Assembly: GCF_004324755.1 (NCBI RefSeq)
Contig: NZ_SDMQ01000012.1
Location: 1-64,000, forward strand
From: Propioniciclava sinopodophylli
GTDB lineage: Bacteria; Actinomycetota; Actinomycetes; Propionibacteriales; Propionibacteriaceae
Length of the DNA stretch: 64,000 bases
Direction: 5' to 3'
Each line of letters opens with the position of its first letter. Within the stretch, counting starts at the first letter, position 1. This document shows positions 48,797 to 56,763 of this stretch, in pieces. A program made the position numbers and the translations under genes. The notes beneath the pieces are model-generated. The model had not been told where the DNA came from, did no database searches, and saw only the letters and a list, made by a program, of their open reading frames with translations.

Positions 48797-50248
48797 ATGC
48801 AAACCGAGAAGAAGAAGGACCGCCGGTTCCTGATGGCCGGGGTGTTCCTCGTCGCAGGGGCCCTGGTCACCGTCGGCATCGCCTCGATGCTGATGAGCGT
48901 CTTCGAGCGGCGGGCGGAGGGTGAGAACCCGTACTTCCGCATCGCCGAGCTCAGCGAGACGACCTACGACCCGGCGGTGTGGGGCCAGAACTTCCCGCTG
49001 CAGTACGAGGGTTGGCGGCTGACCTCCGAGATGCCGGCCGACGAGCAGGTGGCGCAGACGCCCACCGCCACCGACCCGCGCACGGTCAAGGCCAAGAGCA
49101 AGCTGGCCCACGACCCGCGCCTGGTCACCATGTGGCAGGGCTACGCCTTCGCGGTCGAGTACAACGAGCCGCGCGGCCACGCCTACATGCTCGAGGACCA
49201 GCGGCTGGTCAAGCGCGTCCAGGACCCGTTCAAGCAGCCCGGCGCCTGCCTCAACTGCCACACCTCGCTGCCCGAGGTCGTCGACACGCTCGGAAACGGA
49301 GACAAGGACGCCGGCTGGGCGGCCATGAACAAGATGCCGTACGCCGAGGCCACCGAGTTCGCCAAGCACCCGGTCGGCTGCATCGACTGCCACGACCCGC
49401 AGACGATGAAGCTCCGCGTCACCCGCCCCGCCTTCGAGGAGGGCATCAAGGAGTACAAGGCCGGCCAGGGCGTCGCCAACTACGACGTCAACACGATGGC
49501 CACCCCGCAGGAGATGCGGAACTTCGTGTGCGCCCAGTGCCACGTCGAGTACTACTTCAAGGGCGACGAGAAGACCCTCACCTTCCCGTGGGACAAGGGC
49601 CTCACCGCCGACGACGCGCTCGCCTACTACGACGAGGTCGGCTTCAGCGACTTCACCCACAAGCTGACCGGCGCCCCGGTCGTCAAGGCCCAGCACCCCG
49701 ACTTCGAGACGTTCAGCCAGGGCGTCCACGCGAAGTCCGGCGTGACCTGCGCCGACTGCCACATGCCGTACCAGCGCGAGGGTGCCGCCAAGGTGTCGAA
49801 CCACCAGATCGCCAGCCCCATGCGCAGCGACGAGACCATCAACGCCTCCTGCCTCACGTGCCACAGCACCACCGAGCAGGCCATGCGTGACCGCGTCGCC
49901 GGCATCCACGACACGTACGAGCAGACGAAGAACGTCGCGTTCGACGCCCTCACCGCCCTGATCTACGACATCGAGGCGGCGAAGAACGACGGGACGGCGA
50001 CCGACCGCATCGAGGCCGCCTACGGCTTCCAGCGCAAGGCGCAGTTCTTCCTGGACTACGTGGTGTCGGAGAACAGCCGCGGCTTCCACGCCCCGGCCTA
50101 CACCAACCGGCTCCTCAACGACGTGACGGACGCCTCGCGGCGCGGCCAGATGGCGCTCCGCGGCGTGACCTACGCGCCCGCTGGACCGGCCGAGTCCGTC
50201 CCCGACGGGACGTTCCCGGTGCCGCTGGCCCCGAGCAAGGAGGCCTGA
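48797..50248 (+). CDS. nrfA: Pentaheme cytochrome c nitrite reductase with CXXCH catalytic heme
   Basis: This 483-residue enzyme reduces nitrite to ammonium outside the membrane. It has an N-terminal signal anchor (about 10-35) and five c-heme motifs: CLNCH (151), CIDCH (195), CAQCH (245), CADCH (318) and CLTCH (352). CAQCHVEYYF with Tyr252/253, CADCHMPY and the active-site His300 (QHPDFETF) match NrfA closely. The first heme, normally bound by CXXCK with a lysine ligand, has CLNCH here, so the catalytic iron would be His-coordinated as in a minority of NrfA proteins. It is in an operon with nrfH and upstream of cytochrome-maturation genes. Confidence 0.95.
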   Translation: MQTEKKKDRRFLMAGVFLVAGALVTVGIASMLMSVFERRAEGENPYFRIAELSETTYDPAVWGQNFPLQYEGWRLTSEMPADEQVAQTPTATDPRTVKAKSKLAHDPRLVTMWQGYAFAVEYNEPRGHAYMLEDQRLVKRVQDPFKQPGACLNCHTSLPEVVDTLGNGDKDAGWAAMNKMPYAEATEFAKHPVGCIDCHDPQTMKLRVTRPAFEEGIKEYKAGQGVANYDVNTMATPQEMRNFVCAQCHVEYYFKGDEKTLTFPWDKGLTADDALAYYDEVGFSDFTHKLTGAPVVKAQHPDFETFSQGVHAKSGVTCADCHMPYQREGAAKVSNHQIASPMRSDETINASCLTCHSTTEQAMRDRVAGIHDTYEQTKNVAFDALTALIYDIEAAKNDGTATDRIEAAYGFQRKAQFFLDYVVSENSRGFHAPAYTNRLLNDVTDASRRGQMALRGVTYAPAGPAESVPDGTFPVPLAPSKEA

Positions 50249-50268
50249 GCCCCTTGGTTCGGCGCGGA

Positions 50269-50297
50269 CGGGGATGGGGAGGGTGACCCCATCCCCG
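50269..50297 (+). terminator. Terminator after nrfA
   Basis: CGGGGATGGGG and CCCCATCCCCG form a perfect 11-bp stem with a 7-base loop, directly followed by TTTCGCTT. It separates nrfHA from the maturation genes. Confidence 0.8.
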
Positions 50298-50315
50298 TTT
50301 CGCTTCCCGCTGTGT

Positions 50316-50341
50316 CCCCCTGCACATCCATGTGCCGGGGG
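50316..50341. repeat. Imperfect hairpin in the promoter region of the maturation operon
   Basis: CCCCCTGCACAT faces ATGTGCCGGGGG with a 2-base loop and one mismatch. It lies between the nrfA terminator and the next promoter and could be a second stop or a regulatory fold. Confidence 0.4.
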
Positions 50342-50467
50342 ATACAGCCGTTCGCGGTCGGATGTGCCCTCTACCTACCCGGGGGAGGATGGTCTACGAC
50401 GGCCCGTAGGAGACAGACTGTGGACCGTGGGTCGGACTATCACCCGGTCCCCCACAAGGAGCTTGCG

Positions 50468-51157
50468 ATGACGCCCGCCCGCACCGGCGACGACGGCACG
50501 TACGTGGACGTGTCGGTCTGGTCCGACGACCCCGTCGAGGCCACCGGGTCCACACCCCCCGACACCGACACCGACACCGCCGACACCGCCGACACCGCCG
50601 ACACCGCCGCCGCGCCGGCCGTCCCGGCCACCGTGACCCCCCGCCGCAAGCCGTGGCTGTTCGCCGCCCTGGGCGTCCTGCTCGGCCTGGGCATCGTGTG
50701 GGGCGTGTGGTCACTCGGGGACGACCCGGCCGCCCGACTCCCGTCGGACCATCCCCCGACCAACGCCCCCGCTGCGGCCGCCACCCCGACGCCGCTCACC
50801 GCCGAGCAGTGGTCGGCGCTGAAGGCGAAGGTGGACGCCGACCCCACCAGCCTTGATGACCGGCTGGTCTACGGCGTGGCGCTCTACAACGAGGGTCGCT
50901 ACCCCGAGGCCGAGGAGCAGTGGCTCGCCGCCACCGAGCTCGCCCCGGATGATCCGGGGCCGTGGTACAACCTCGGCTTCCTCTACCTGAGCCTCGACCC
51001 CCCGTCCGACGAGAAGGCCGAGGCGGCGTGGCGCAAGGTCGTCGAGATCGCGCCCGGCACATCCATGGCCGAGACCGTGACGCAGCACCTGGACCGGCTC
51101 GACACCGTCCTGCCCGGCGGTGCCGCACCCTCCCCGTCCCCGACGCCCGACCAGTGA
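50468..51157 (+). CDS. Membrane-anchored TPR protein in cytochrome c maturation operon
   Basis: This 229-residue protein has a disordered acidic N-terminus with a DTADTADTADT repeat (from GACACCGCC units near 50567-50610), one membrane helix (about 62-80, PWLFAALGVLLGLGIVWGVW), a Pro/Ala spacer and tetratricopeptide repeats (about 120-200: DDRLVYGVALYNEGRYPEAE and DPGPWYNLGFLYLSL). TPR proteins of this kind (NrfG/CcmI-like) assist heme attachment to NrfA-type cytochromes. Location between nrfHA and resB supports the same job. The start has an AGGAG site. It is probably the first gene of the resB-ccsA-tlpA operon. Confidence 0.78.
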   Translation: MTPARTGDDGTYVDVSVWSDDPVEATGSTPPDTDTDTADTADTADTAAAPAVPATVTPRRKPWLFAALGVLLGLGIVWGVWSLGDDPAARLPSDHPPTNAPAAAATPTPLTAEQWSALKAKVDADPTSLDDRLVYGVALYNEGRYPEAEEQWLAATELAPDDPGPWYNLGFLYLSLDPPSDEKAEAAWRKVVEIAPGTSMAETVTQHLDRLDTVLPGGAAPSPSPTPDQ

Positions 51158-51164
51158 GGCCACG

Positions 51165-52607
51165 ATGAGCATCGAGACCCGCCCCGACACCCCCACCCCG
51201 CCGGCGACCCCGGACCACCCGGACGCGCACGACCTCAGCGTGGTGGAGCTGCTGCGGCGGTTGTACGCCCTGTTCCACAACAAGCGGTTCGGCCTGCTGC
51301 TGATCCTGGCGATGGCCGTGTTCACCCTGGTCGGGGTCCTGTTCCCCCAGGCGCCGGGGGAGACACTGGCCGACCCAGCCGTGCGCGACGCGTGGCTGGA
51401 CACCATGCGCCCCCGCTACCGCGGCTGGACCGACATCCTGACCGCCCTCGGCGTCTTCGGGGTGTTCGGGTCGATCGGCTTCAAGGTCGTGACGATCCTC
51501 CTGGCGCTCAGCATCATCGCCTGCACGACGCACCGGCTGCCCCAGCTGTGGGCCCAGGCGATGGCCCCGCACGTGAGCGTTCGCGACCGCTTCTTCGACC
51601 ACGCCCGCGTGCGGGCCACCACGGTGGTCCGCGCCGACGCGGCCCCCACTGCGGCGCTCCTGAAGGCCGACCTGCACAAGCTGCACTTCCGGACGATCGC
51701 GGACGCCGACGGCACGCCGTTGTACGCCGACCGCAACCGGTTCGCGCCCTTCGGCACCGTGGTGGCCCACGTGGCCTTCGTGGTGATCCTGGCCGGGGTG
51801 TTCGTCACCACCACCTTCGGGTTCCGCGCCGATGACCTGTCGGTTCCGGTGGGCAGCCGCATCGAGGTGGGCCGCGGCACCGACCTGTCGATCGAGGCCC
51901 GCTCGTTCACCGACTCCTACAACCCCGACGGCAGCCCGTCCGACTACGTCAGCGACCTCGTGCTGTACGCCGACGGCCAGCAGGTCGCCGAGCAGGTCGT
52001 CCGCGTCAACGCCCCGCTCCGCTGGGGAGGATGGTCGCTCCACCAGGCCAGCTTCGGCATCGCCGCCGACCTCCGCGTGACGGACGCCGCGGGTGCCGTC
52101 GTCCTCGACGAGGCGCTGCCGCTGCAGTACCAGCTCGAGGGCCGGTACGCCTACGGCAAGGTCGAGGTGCCCGACACCGACCTGCTCGTCTACCTCATCA
52201 CCCCGGCGTCCGGCCAGGTGGTGCCCGACATCCCCGCGGGCAAGGCGCAGGTCGAGGTGTATCGCGGAGGGACCGACACCCCGGTGTTCACCACGGTCAT
52301 GACCCCGGGTGAGCCGGTCGACGGCGTCGACCTCACGTGGACCTTCGAGCGCGAACGCCAGTACACGGGCCTGATGCTCAGCCGTGACCCGGGCGGCCCC
52401 ATCGTCTGGACGGGCTGTGCGCTGCTGGCCATCGGCACCTGCTGGACGATGTTCCTGCGCCACCAGCGCCTCTGGGTCCGCCTGGAGGCGATCCCCCAGG
52501 GAACCCGGGTGACCCTCGCCTCCCCCGACCGGCACGACTCGATCTTCGCCCGCCAGGTCCACAGCTTCGTCGCCGGCCTCGGTGACACCGACACCAGGAA
52601 GAAGTAG
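51165..52607 (+). CDS. resB: Cytochrome c biogenesis protein ResB
   Basis: This 480-residue membrane protein is the ResB (Ccs1) half of the System II heme transporter/ligase. It has the family N-terminal pair of helices (about 40-60, 95-120), a third (about 200-220), a large extracytoplasmic domain with VNAPLRWGGWSLHQASFGI, and a final helix near 405-425. It works with CcsA to move heme outward and ligate it to NrfH/NrfA. It starts 7 bases after the TPR gene and ends two bases before ccsA. TAG stop. Confidence 0.92.
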   Translation: MSIETRPDTPTPPATPDHPDAHDLSVVELLRRLYALFHNKRFGLLLILAMAVFTLVGVLFPQAPGETLADPAVRDAWLDTMRPRYRGWTDILTALGVFGVFGSIGFKVVTILLALSIIACTTHRLPQLWAQAMAPHVSVRDRFFDHARVRATTVVRADAAPTAALLKADLHKLHFRTIADADGTPLYADRNRFAPFGTVVAHVAFVVILAGVFVTTTFGFRADDLSVPVGSRIEVGRGTDLSIEARSFTDSYNPDGSPSDYVSDLVLYADGQQVAEQVVRVNAPLRWGGWSLHQASFGIAADLRVTDAAGAVVLDEALPLQYQLEGRYAYGKVEVPDTDLLVYLITPASGQVVPDIPAGKAQVEVYRGGTDTPVFTTVMTPGEPVDGVDLTWTFERERQYTGLMLSRDPGGPIVWTGCALLAIGTCWTMFLRHQRLWVRLEAIPQGTRVTLASPDRHDSIFARQVHSFVAGLGDTDTRKK

Positions 52608-52609
52608 CC

Positions 52610-53536
52610 ATGCTTGACCTCTCCCGCACCCTGCTCGCCCTGGCGACGGGCCTGCTGGCCCTCGCCCTGCTCGTCAACGTCGTCGTGGTCGCGACCAGGC
52701 GCCGGGCCCCGGCGGCCACGGCGGTCAGGCCCGTCGCGGTCGGGCGCGGGGGGTCCCACCCCGTCTCACCGCTCAGCCCCGCGGCGTTGGACGACGACGG
52801 TCCGGTCACCGCCGTCCGTACGAGCAAGCGTGGCGTGGCGTGGGCGGCCGACCGCTCGGTCGAACTGGCCCTGCTGGCCATCACCGTGGCGCTGGTGATC
52901 CGGTCGATCCACACCGGGCACGCCCCGTTCGCCAACCAGTACGAGTTCGCGTGCTCCTTCGCGTGGGGCATCACCGCGGCCTACGTCTTCTTCGAGCGTC
53001 GCTACGGCGTCCGCGCCCTGTCGCTGATGGTGCTGCCCCTCCCGCTGGCGATGCTCGGCTACGCCAGCACCGTCGGCTCGGAGGCGTCCGGGCTGATGCC
53101 CGCCCTGCAGAACCACCTGCTGCTGACCGCGCACGTGATCACCGCCGTCATCGCCTACGGTGCGGCTGGGGTGTCGGCCGGTGCCGCCGTCCTGTACCTG
53201 CTGCGCCCGCACCTGAAGTTCCCCGGCCTGCCGAGCGAGGACCTGCTCGAGGAGATCGGTTACCGCGCCATCGTCATCGCCTTCCCGATGCTCACGATCA
53301 TGATCATCCTCGGCGCCATCTGGGCGGACATCGCCTGGGGCCGCTACTGGAGTTGGGACCCGAAGGAGACCTCCGCCCTGGTGACCTGGCTCATCTACGG
53401 CGGCTACCTGCACGCCCGCGTGGTCCGGGACTGGCGTGGGAAGAAGACCGCCGCACTGCTGCTGCTGGGCTTCGCCGCCGTCCTGTTCACCTTCTTCGGG
53501 AACCTGTTCTTCGGCGGCCTGCACAGCTACGCGTGA
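52610..53536 (+). CDS. ccsA: Cytochrome c biogenesis protein CcsA (ResC)
   Basis: This 308-residue polytopic protein has about eight helices and the heme-handling WWD motif in WGRYWSWDPKETSALVTWL (about 243-261), with nearby conserved histidines. It is the second half of the System II cytochrome c synthetase. Its presence beside nrfHA provides the dedicated maturation machine for nine c-hemes made by the neighbouring operon. It begins two bases after resB and is coupled to it. Confidence 0.93.
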   Translation: MLDLSRTLLALATGLLALALLVNVVVVATRRRAPAATAVRPVAVGRGGSHPVSPLSPAALDDDGPVTAVRTSKRGVAWAADRSVELALLAITVALVIRSIHTGHAPFANQYEFACSFAWGITAAYVFFERRYGVRALSLMVLPLPLAMLGYASTVGSEASGLMPALQNHLLLTAHVITAVIAYGAAGVSAGAAVLYLLRPHLKFPGLPSEDLLEEIGYRAIVIAFPMLTIMIILGAIWADIAWGRYWSWDPKETSALVTWLIYGGYLHARVVRDWRGKKTAALLLLGFAAVLFTFFGNLFFGGLHSYA

Positions 53537-53549
53537 TCGGAGTCCACCC

Positions 53550-54155
53550 ATGAGCGCCCCCAGCACCGAACGCCCTTCCGTCGTCGAGGAACGCCCCGCC
53601 GGCTCGCGCCTGCGCACCCTGCTGGCCATCGCCGCCGTCACCGCCCTCGTGGTCGGCGGAGGTTGGTGGCTGTCCCGCCCCACCACCTACGGGGGGTCGG
53701 ACGCCGTGACCTCGGTCCGCATCGACGGGGCGGCCAGCACCCCGGTGGTCGGCGCGGTCGCGACCGACTTCACCGCCACCACCACCGCCGGTGAGGCCAT
53801 CTCGCTGGCCCAGTTGCGTGGCAGGCCTGTCTGGCTCACCTTCGGCGCCACGTGGTGCGCCCCCTGCCGGGTCGAGGCGCCGGACATCCAGGCCGCGCAC
53901 GCAGCCCAGACCCACGGCGTCCAGGTCGTCGCGGTCTACCTCGGCGAGGACGCCGCGGCAGTCGACCAGTTCGCGGACGCCCTGGGCCTCACCTACGCCC
54001 ACGTCCCCGACCCCGACCGGGCACTCGCCTCGGCGTGGGGGGTGAACGGGATCCCCGTGCACTACTTCATCGACTCGGCGGGCACCATTCGCGCCACCCG
54101 CGTCGGCATCGTCGGGCCGGACCAGATCCAGGACACCCTTGCCACCTTGGACTAG
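53550..54155 (+). CDS. Membrane-anchored TlpA/ResA-like thioredoxin
   Basis: This 201-residue protein has one N-terminal helix (about 23-40) and an extracytoplasmic thioredoxin domain with the active site WCAPC (Cys103, Cys106) and the cis-Pro loop [12 protein letters not shown]. ResA-type proteins keep the CXXCH cysteines of apocytochromes reduced before heme attachment, which fits the preceding resB and ccsA. The first ATG 13 bases after ccsA was chosen; upstream in-frame codons overlap ccsA. Confidence 0.88.
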   Translation: MSAPSTERPSVVEERPAGSRLRTLLAIAAVTALVVGGGWWLSRPTTYGGSDAVTSVRIDGAASTPVVGAVATDFTATTTAGEAISLAQLRGRPVWLTFGATWCAPCRVEAPDIQAAHAAQTHGVQVVAVYLGEDAAAVDQFADALGLTYAHVPDPDRALASAWGVNGIPVHYFIDSAGTIRATRVGIVGPDQIQDTLATLD

Positions 54156-54256
54156 TGGCGGGGTTGACGTCTTCCTGGGATGGCGATGGTGAATCTTTGC
54201 CCTGGTTCGGGTGTGCCCTACCTGCTCGGGGAGCGTCGCCGGGGTACAACAGGTCC

Positions 54257-54769
54257 ATGAGAGCGCTGACCGAGGCGGAGGTCCGCGACAGCTTCGTGAA
54301 CGCCACCGAGGCCGAACTGGAGCGCCTGGAGCCGCCCTGGTGGTTCGGGGCGACCCTGTGGGAGTCGCTGGACTACCTCGGCTGGGTCGACCCGGCGCTC
54401 CCCGAGCGCGGCTACCTCGTCTCGGAAACGTCGTTCGGCGTGGTCGGGGTCATCCTGCGCCTGCCGAAGAACCGACCCCACGGACGCCGCGCGCTCTGCA
54501 ACCTCTGCTGGACCCAGCACCCGGGTCAGGGCGCCCTGCTGATGGTCGCACGCCGCGCGGGGAAGGCCGGGCTCAACCACAACACCGTCGGCACCTACAT
54601 CTGCGCCGACCTGGCGTGCTCGCTCTACCTGCGGGGGCTGCGCCGGTCGGTGGGCGGCGGGCGGATGCCCGAGACTCTCGACCAGGACGCCCGCATCCAC
54701 CGGCTGGGCGAAAACGTCGAGGACTTCCTGGCCCGCGTGGTCGACAGCGACGCGCCGCGACTGGCCTAG
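54257..54769 (+). CDS. FBP domain protein (treble-clef zinc finger, EF-G binding)
   Basis: This 170-residue protein matches the FBP/FusB-C family. It has a helical start (LTEAEVRDSFVNATEAE) and a treble-clef zinc finger with ligands in LCNLCWTQHPG and YICADLACSLYLRGL. Family members bind elongation factor G on the ribosome; FusB gives fusidic-acid resistance, but most actinobacterial FBP proteins have no known phenotype. It has its own leaderless-type promoter (TACAAC, 6 bases, ATG), so it is not part of the maturation operon. TAG stop doubles as a -10 box for a downstream mini-frame. Confidence 0.8.
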   Translation: MRALTEAEVRDSFVNATEAELERLEPPWWFGATLWESLDYLGWVDPALPERGYLVSETSFGVVGVILRLPKNRPHGRRALCNLCWTQHPGQGALLMVARRAGKAGLNHNTVGTYICADLACSLYLRGLRRSVGGGRMPETLDQDARIHRLGENVEDFLARVVDSDAPRLA

Positions 54770-54778
54770 GCTCGGCCC

Positions 54779-54844
54779 ATGGGCACCGAGCCGCGCCGCA
54801 CCACCCCCGGGCGTGTGCCTAGCTCCTCCTTAAGGATGAGCTAG
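54779..54844 (+). pseudogene. Possible 5' remnant of a leaderless gene cut off at a palindrome
   Basis: TAGGCT, 6 bases and ATG reproduce the leaderless start pattern seen across the window, but the frame (MGTEPRRTTPGRVP then SSSLRMS) ends after 21 codons inside a palindrome. A real gene may have been truncated here. It may also be a chance frame. Confidence 0.3.
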
Positions 54845-54845
54845 G
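54818..54845. repeat. 28-base near-perfect palindrome
   Basis: CCTAGCTCCTCCTT and AAGGATGAGCTAGG are complementary except at one pair. It separates the FBP gene and mini-frame from the small peptide gene and may be a terminator, operator or element end. Confidence 0.65.
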
Positions 54846-54932
54846 CCATACCTTCGACCCATTTCAAGGGTCCCCGTCCTCACGTACCCTGCGGAGTGGA
54901 CTATCAGGCGCGCACCCGTTCAGGAGAAGGCA

Positions 54933-55064
54933 ATGAAGTCTCTACTCGCATCGATCGTCGCCGTCGCTGTGCTCGGCAGCGGCGTGATCCCCATCGCCGC
55001 CATCCAGGGCGACTCGCTGCCGCCGTGGCTGTGCAACCTGTTCCCCATGTTCTGCAGGCGCTGA
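54933..55064 (+). CDS. Small secreted peptide with two cysteines, 43 residues
   Basis: This frame encodes a basic start (MKSLL), a hydrophobic core (ASIVAVAVLGSGVIPIAAI) and a short tail QGDSLPPWLCNLFPMFCRR with Cys34 and Cys41 separated by six residues. It looks like a signal or anchor plus a small Cys-bracketed, Trp/Phe-rich peptide. An AGGAGA site 6-7 bases upstream and its own terminator (55109-55135) support a real monocistronic gene. I know no family. It lies about 530 bases before a complete polytopic kinase/regulator pair. It could be a signalling peptide, a small bacteriocin-like product or a structural membrane peptide. Confidence 0.55.
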   Translation: MKSLLASIVAVAVLGSGVIPIAAIQGDSLPPWLCNLFPMFCRR

Positions 55065-55108
55065 GCACACTCGGTCAACGGCTGCCGCCGTCACCTGCCC
55101 CCACGCTT

Positions 55109-55135
55109 GACGCCCCGGCCCTTCGCCGGGGCGTC
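55109..55135 (+). terminator. Terminator of the small peptide gene
   Basis: GACGCCCCGGC and GCCGGGGCGTC form a perfect 11-bp stem with loop CCTTC, followed by a short T-containing stretch. Confidence 0.75.
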
Positions 55136-55182
55136 CAGTGTTTGCGCGGACGGGAAAGAATGGGAAACCTTGGGGGAAAGGG

Positions 55183-55224
55183 GAGGGCGGGGCCACCACG
55201 ACTCGCACGAGGCGCCCCGCCCTC
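55183..55224 (-). terminator. Hairpin downstream of the small membrane protein gene
   Basis: GAGGGCGGGGC and GCCCCGCCCTC pair over an 18-base loop just after the stop of the minus-strand gene. On that strand it is followed by pyrimidine runs with T tracts. Confidence 0.55.
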
Positions 55225-55231
55225 TTCGTCG

Positions 55232-55438
55232 TCAGCGCTCGCGCCAACGACCGGGGCCCTGGGATGTTCTCTTCGCCCACGGGGGGAGGACGGTCAACAA
55301 ACACCCAACGACGAGCCCCATCATCGCTCCCGCTCCCCCGAAGGTCCGGGCGTCGCCGGCCAGGAAGCCGCTGACCACCCCGATGATGAGGCCGATCGCC
55401 ACGCAGGCGACGACCAACACATCGGATCGGACGGTCAC
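55232..55438 (-). CDS. Small two-helix membrane protein
   Basis: This 68-residue protein has two predicted membrane helices (about 7-27, VLVVACVAIGLIIGVVSGFL, and 34-53, GAGAMMGLVVGCLLTVLPP) and a basic C-terminus. GTG start follows a clear GAGGAG site. No family is recognised. It lies between the secreted peptide gene and the divergent kinase gene, so an accessory role to either is possible but unproven. Confidence 0.6.
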   Translation of the reverse strand: MTVRSDVLVVACVAIGLIIGVVSGFLAGDARTFGGAGAMMGLVVGCLLTVLPPWAKRTSQGPGRWRER

Positions 55439-55593
55439 GGCACTCCTCGCTGGCCACAGGGGGAACGGGCGCAGTCCCCAAGGTAGCCCGCCCCCGCCAC
55501 CCGGAGAATCGGGAAAAAGTGCAGATCATCCCCCCACGAAAGTAGGAACCTGACGAGCCTCGCGGGGGCGCCCACCGTGCCACACTGGCGGCC

Positions 55594-56763
55594 ATGACCG
55601 ACCCTGCCCCCGCGGTGCGCGCCAAGGCGCGCATGATGCCCCGTTGGGTCGCGCGGTTGGGCGCCAGCGGCGTCCCCGAGGCCACCTGCGGCCTGTTCGC
55701 CTTCGCCTACACCGAGGCCTTCTCCGACCCGACACGCGTCCGGAGCACCCTCGACGTCATCATCGAGATCGCGATCTGCTTCTTCGCCGGCGCGACGGGC
55801 CGATGGCCCCGGGTGGGCACGCTGGGCGTCGGCGCCTGCCTGCTCTGGATGGCGCTGACCCCCGCCGGCATCAGCGCCGCCTTCTTCGTGCTCTTCATCC
55901 CCATCGTCTCCAACGGCGCCCATGGCCGGACGATCCTGCGCGACATGGCGGCGCTGCTCTACTTCGCCCTCGCCCTGGTCCGCACCGTCCCGCTGAACAC
56001 CAGCGTCAGCGATGTCGCCCAGACGGTGGTGATCTGGGTCATCCTGGTCGGCCTCGCGTGGGGCACCGGACGTACGGTCAGCCGCCTGCGGGAGGAGGGC
56101 AAACGCCAGGCTGACCTGCGCGCGGCGTCCCTGCGCAGCCAGCGGCGCAGCATCGCCCGCGACCTGCACGACACCGTCTCGTACGCGACGACGACGATGA
56201 TCATGCGCGCCGAGCAGATCAAGCTGCGCACCACCGACGACCCGGAGCTGACCCAGGACCTCGACTTCATCATCTCCACCGGTCGCCGGTCGGTCCGCGA
56301 CCTGCGCGGCATGATGGAGACCCTGCGCCGCAACGACCCCGAACTCGACCTCGAGGAGGACGCACCCTGGCGCCTGGTCGCCGTCGGCGACGTCATCGCT
56401 GACCGGCGGGCCGAGCTGGCCGCCCACGGCTACCGCCTCGACGTCAGCGCGGACGCCGAGGCACTCGACTCCCTGCCCAGCTCGGTGCGGGAGACGCTCG
56501 CCAAGCTCATCGTCGAGGCGACCTCCAACATGGTCAAGCACGCCGGGCGCGGCCCGTGCCGCCTCATCATCGAGGTGCACGACGACATGCTCGAGGCGGT
56601 CTTCACCAACCCCCTGCGTCCCGGGCGCGATCAGCGCAAGGCCGGGCATGGCCTCGGCATCATCGGCGCGCTGGAGCGCGTCGAGGCGCTCGGGGGGGAG
56701 CTGGAGGCCACAGCGGCATCCGGGACGTGGATCCTGCGTGCCCAGCTGCCGCTGGGGGGATAA
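55594..56763 (+). CDS. Sensor histidine kinase, polytopic, HisKA_3 type
   Basis: This 389-residue kinase has about five to six membrane helices (30-165) without a large outer domain, then a HisKA_3 dimerisation domain with RSIARDLHDTVSY (His192) and an ATPase domain (VEATSNMVKHAG N-box and GHGLGIIGALERV G-box). The motifs are complete, unlike the kinase at 46560. A membrane-buried sensor of this type detects hydrophobic ligands, peptides or membrane state. It overlaps the regulator gene (TAATG), so the two are one unit. CACACT lies about 7 bases before the ATG. Confidence 0.88.
   Translation: MTDPAPAVRAKARMMPRWVARLGASGVPEATCGLFAFAYTEAFSDPTRVRSTLDVIIEIAICFFAGATGRWPRVGTLGVGACLLWMALTPAGISAAFFVLFIPIVSNGAHGRTILRDMAALLYFALALVRTVPLNTSVSDVAQTVVIWVILVGLAWGTGRTVSRLREEGKRQADLRAASLRSQRRSIARDLHDTVSYATTTMIMRAEQIKLRTTDDPELTQDLDFIISTGRRSVRDLRGMMETLRRNDPELDLEEDAPWRLVAVGDVIADRRAELAAHGYRLDVSADAEALDSLPSSVRETLAKLIVEATSNMVKHAGRGPCRLIIEVHDDMLEAVFTNPLRPGRDQRKAGHGLGIIGALERVEALGGELEATAASGTWILRAQLPLGG

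Noticed and set aside
50560-50612. CRISPR-like or functional tandem repeat
   Set aside because: The GACACCGCC units are coding DNA for an Asp-Thr-Ala linker in the TPR protein; there are no spacers.
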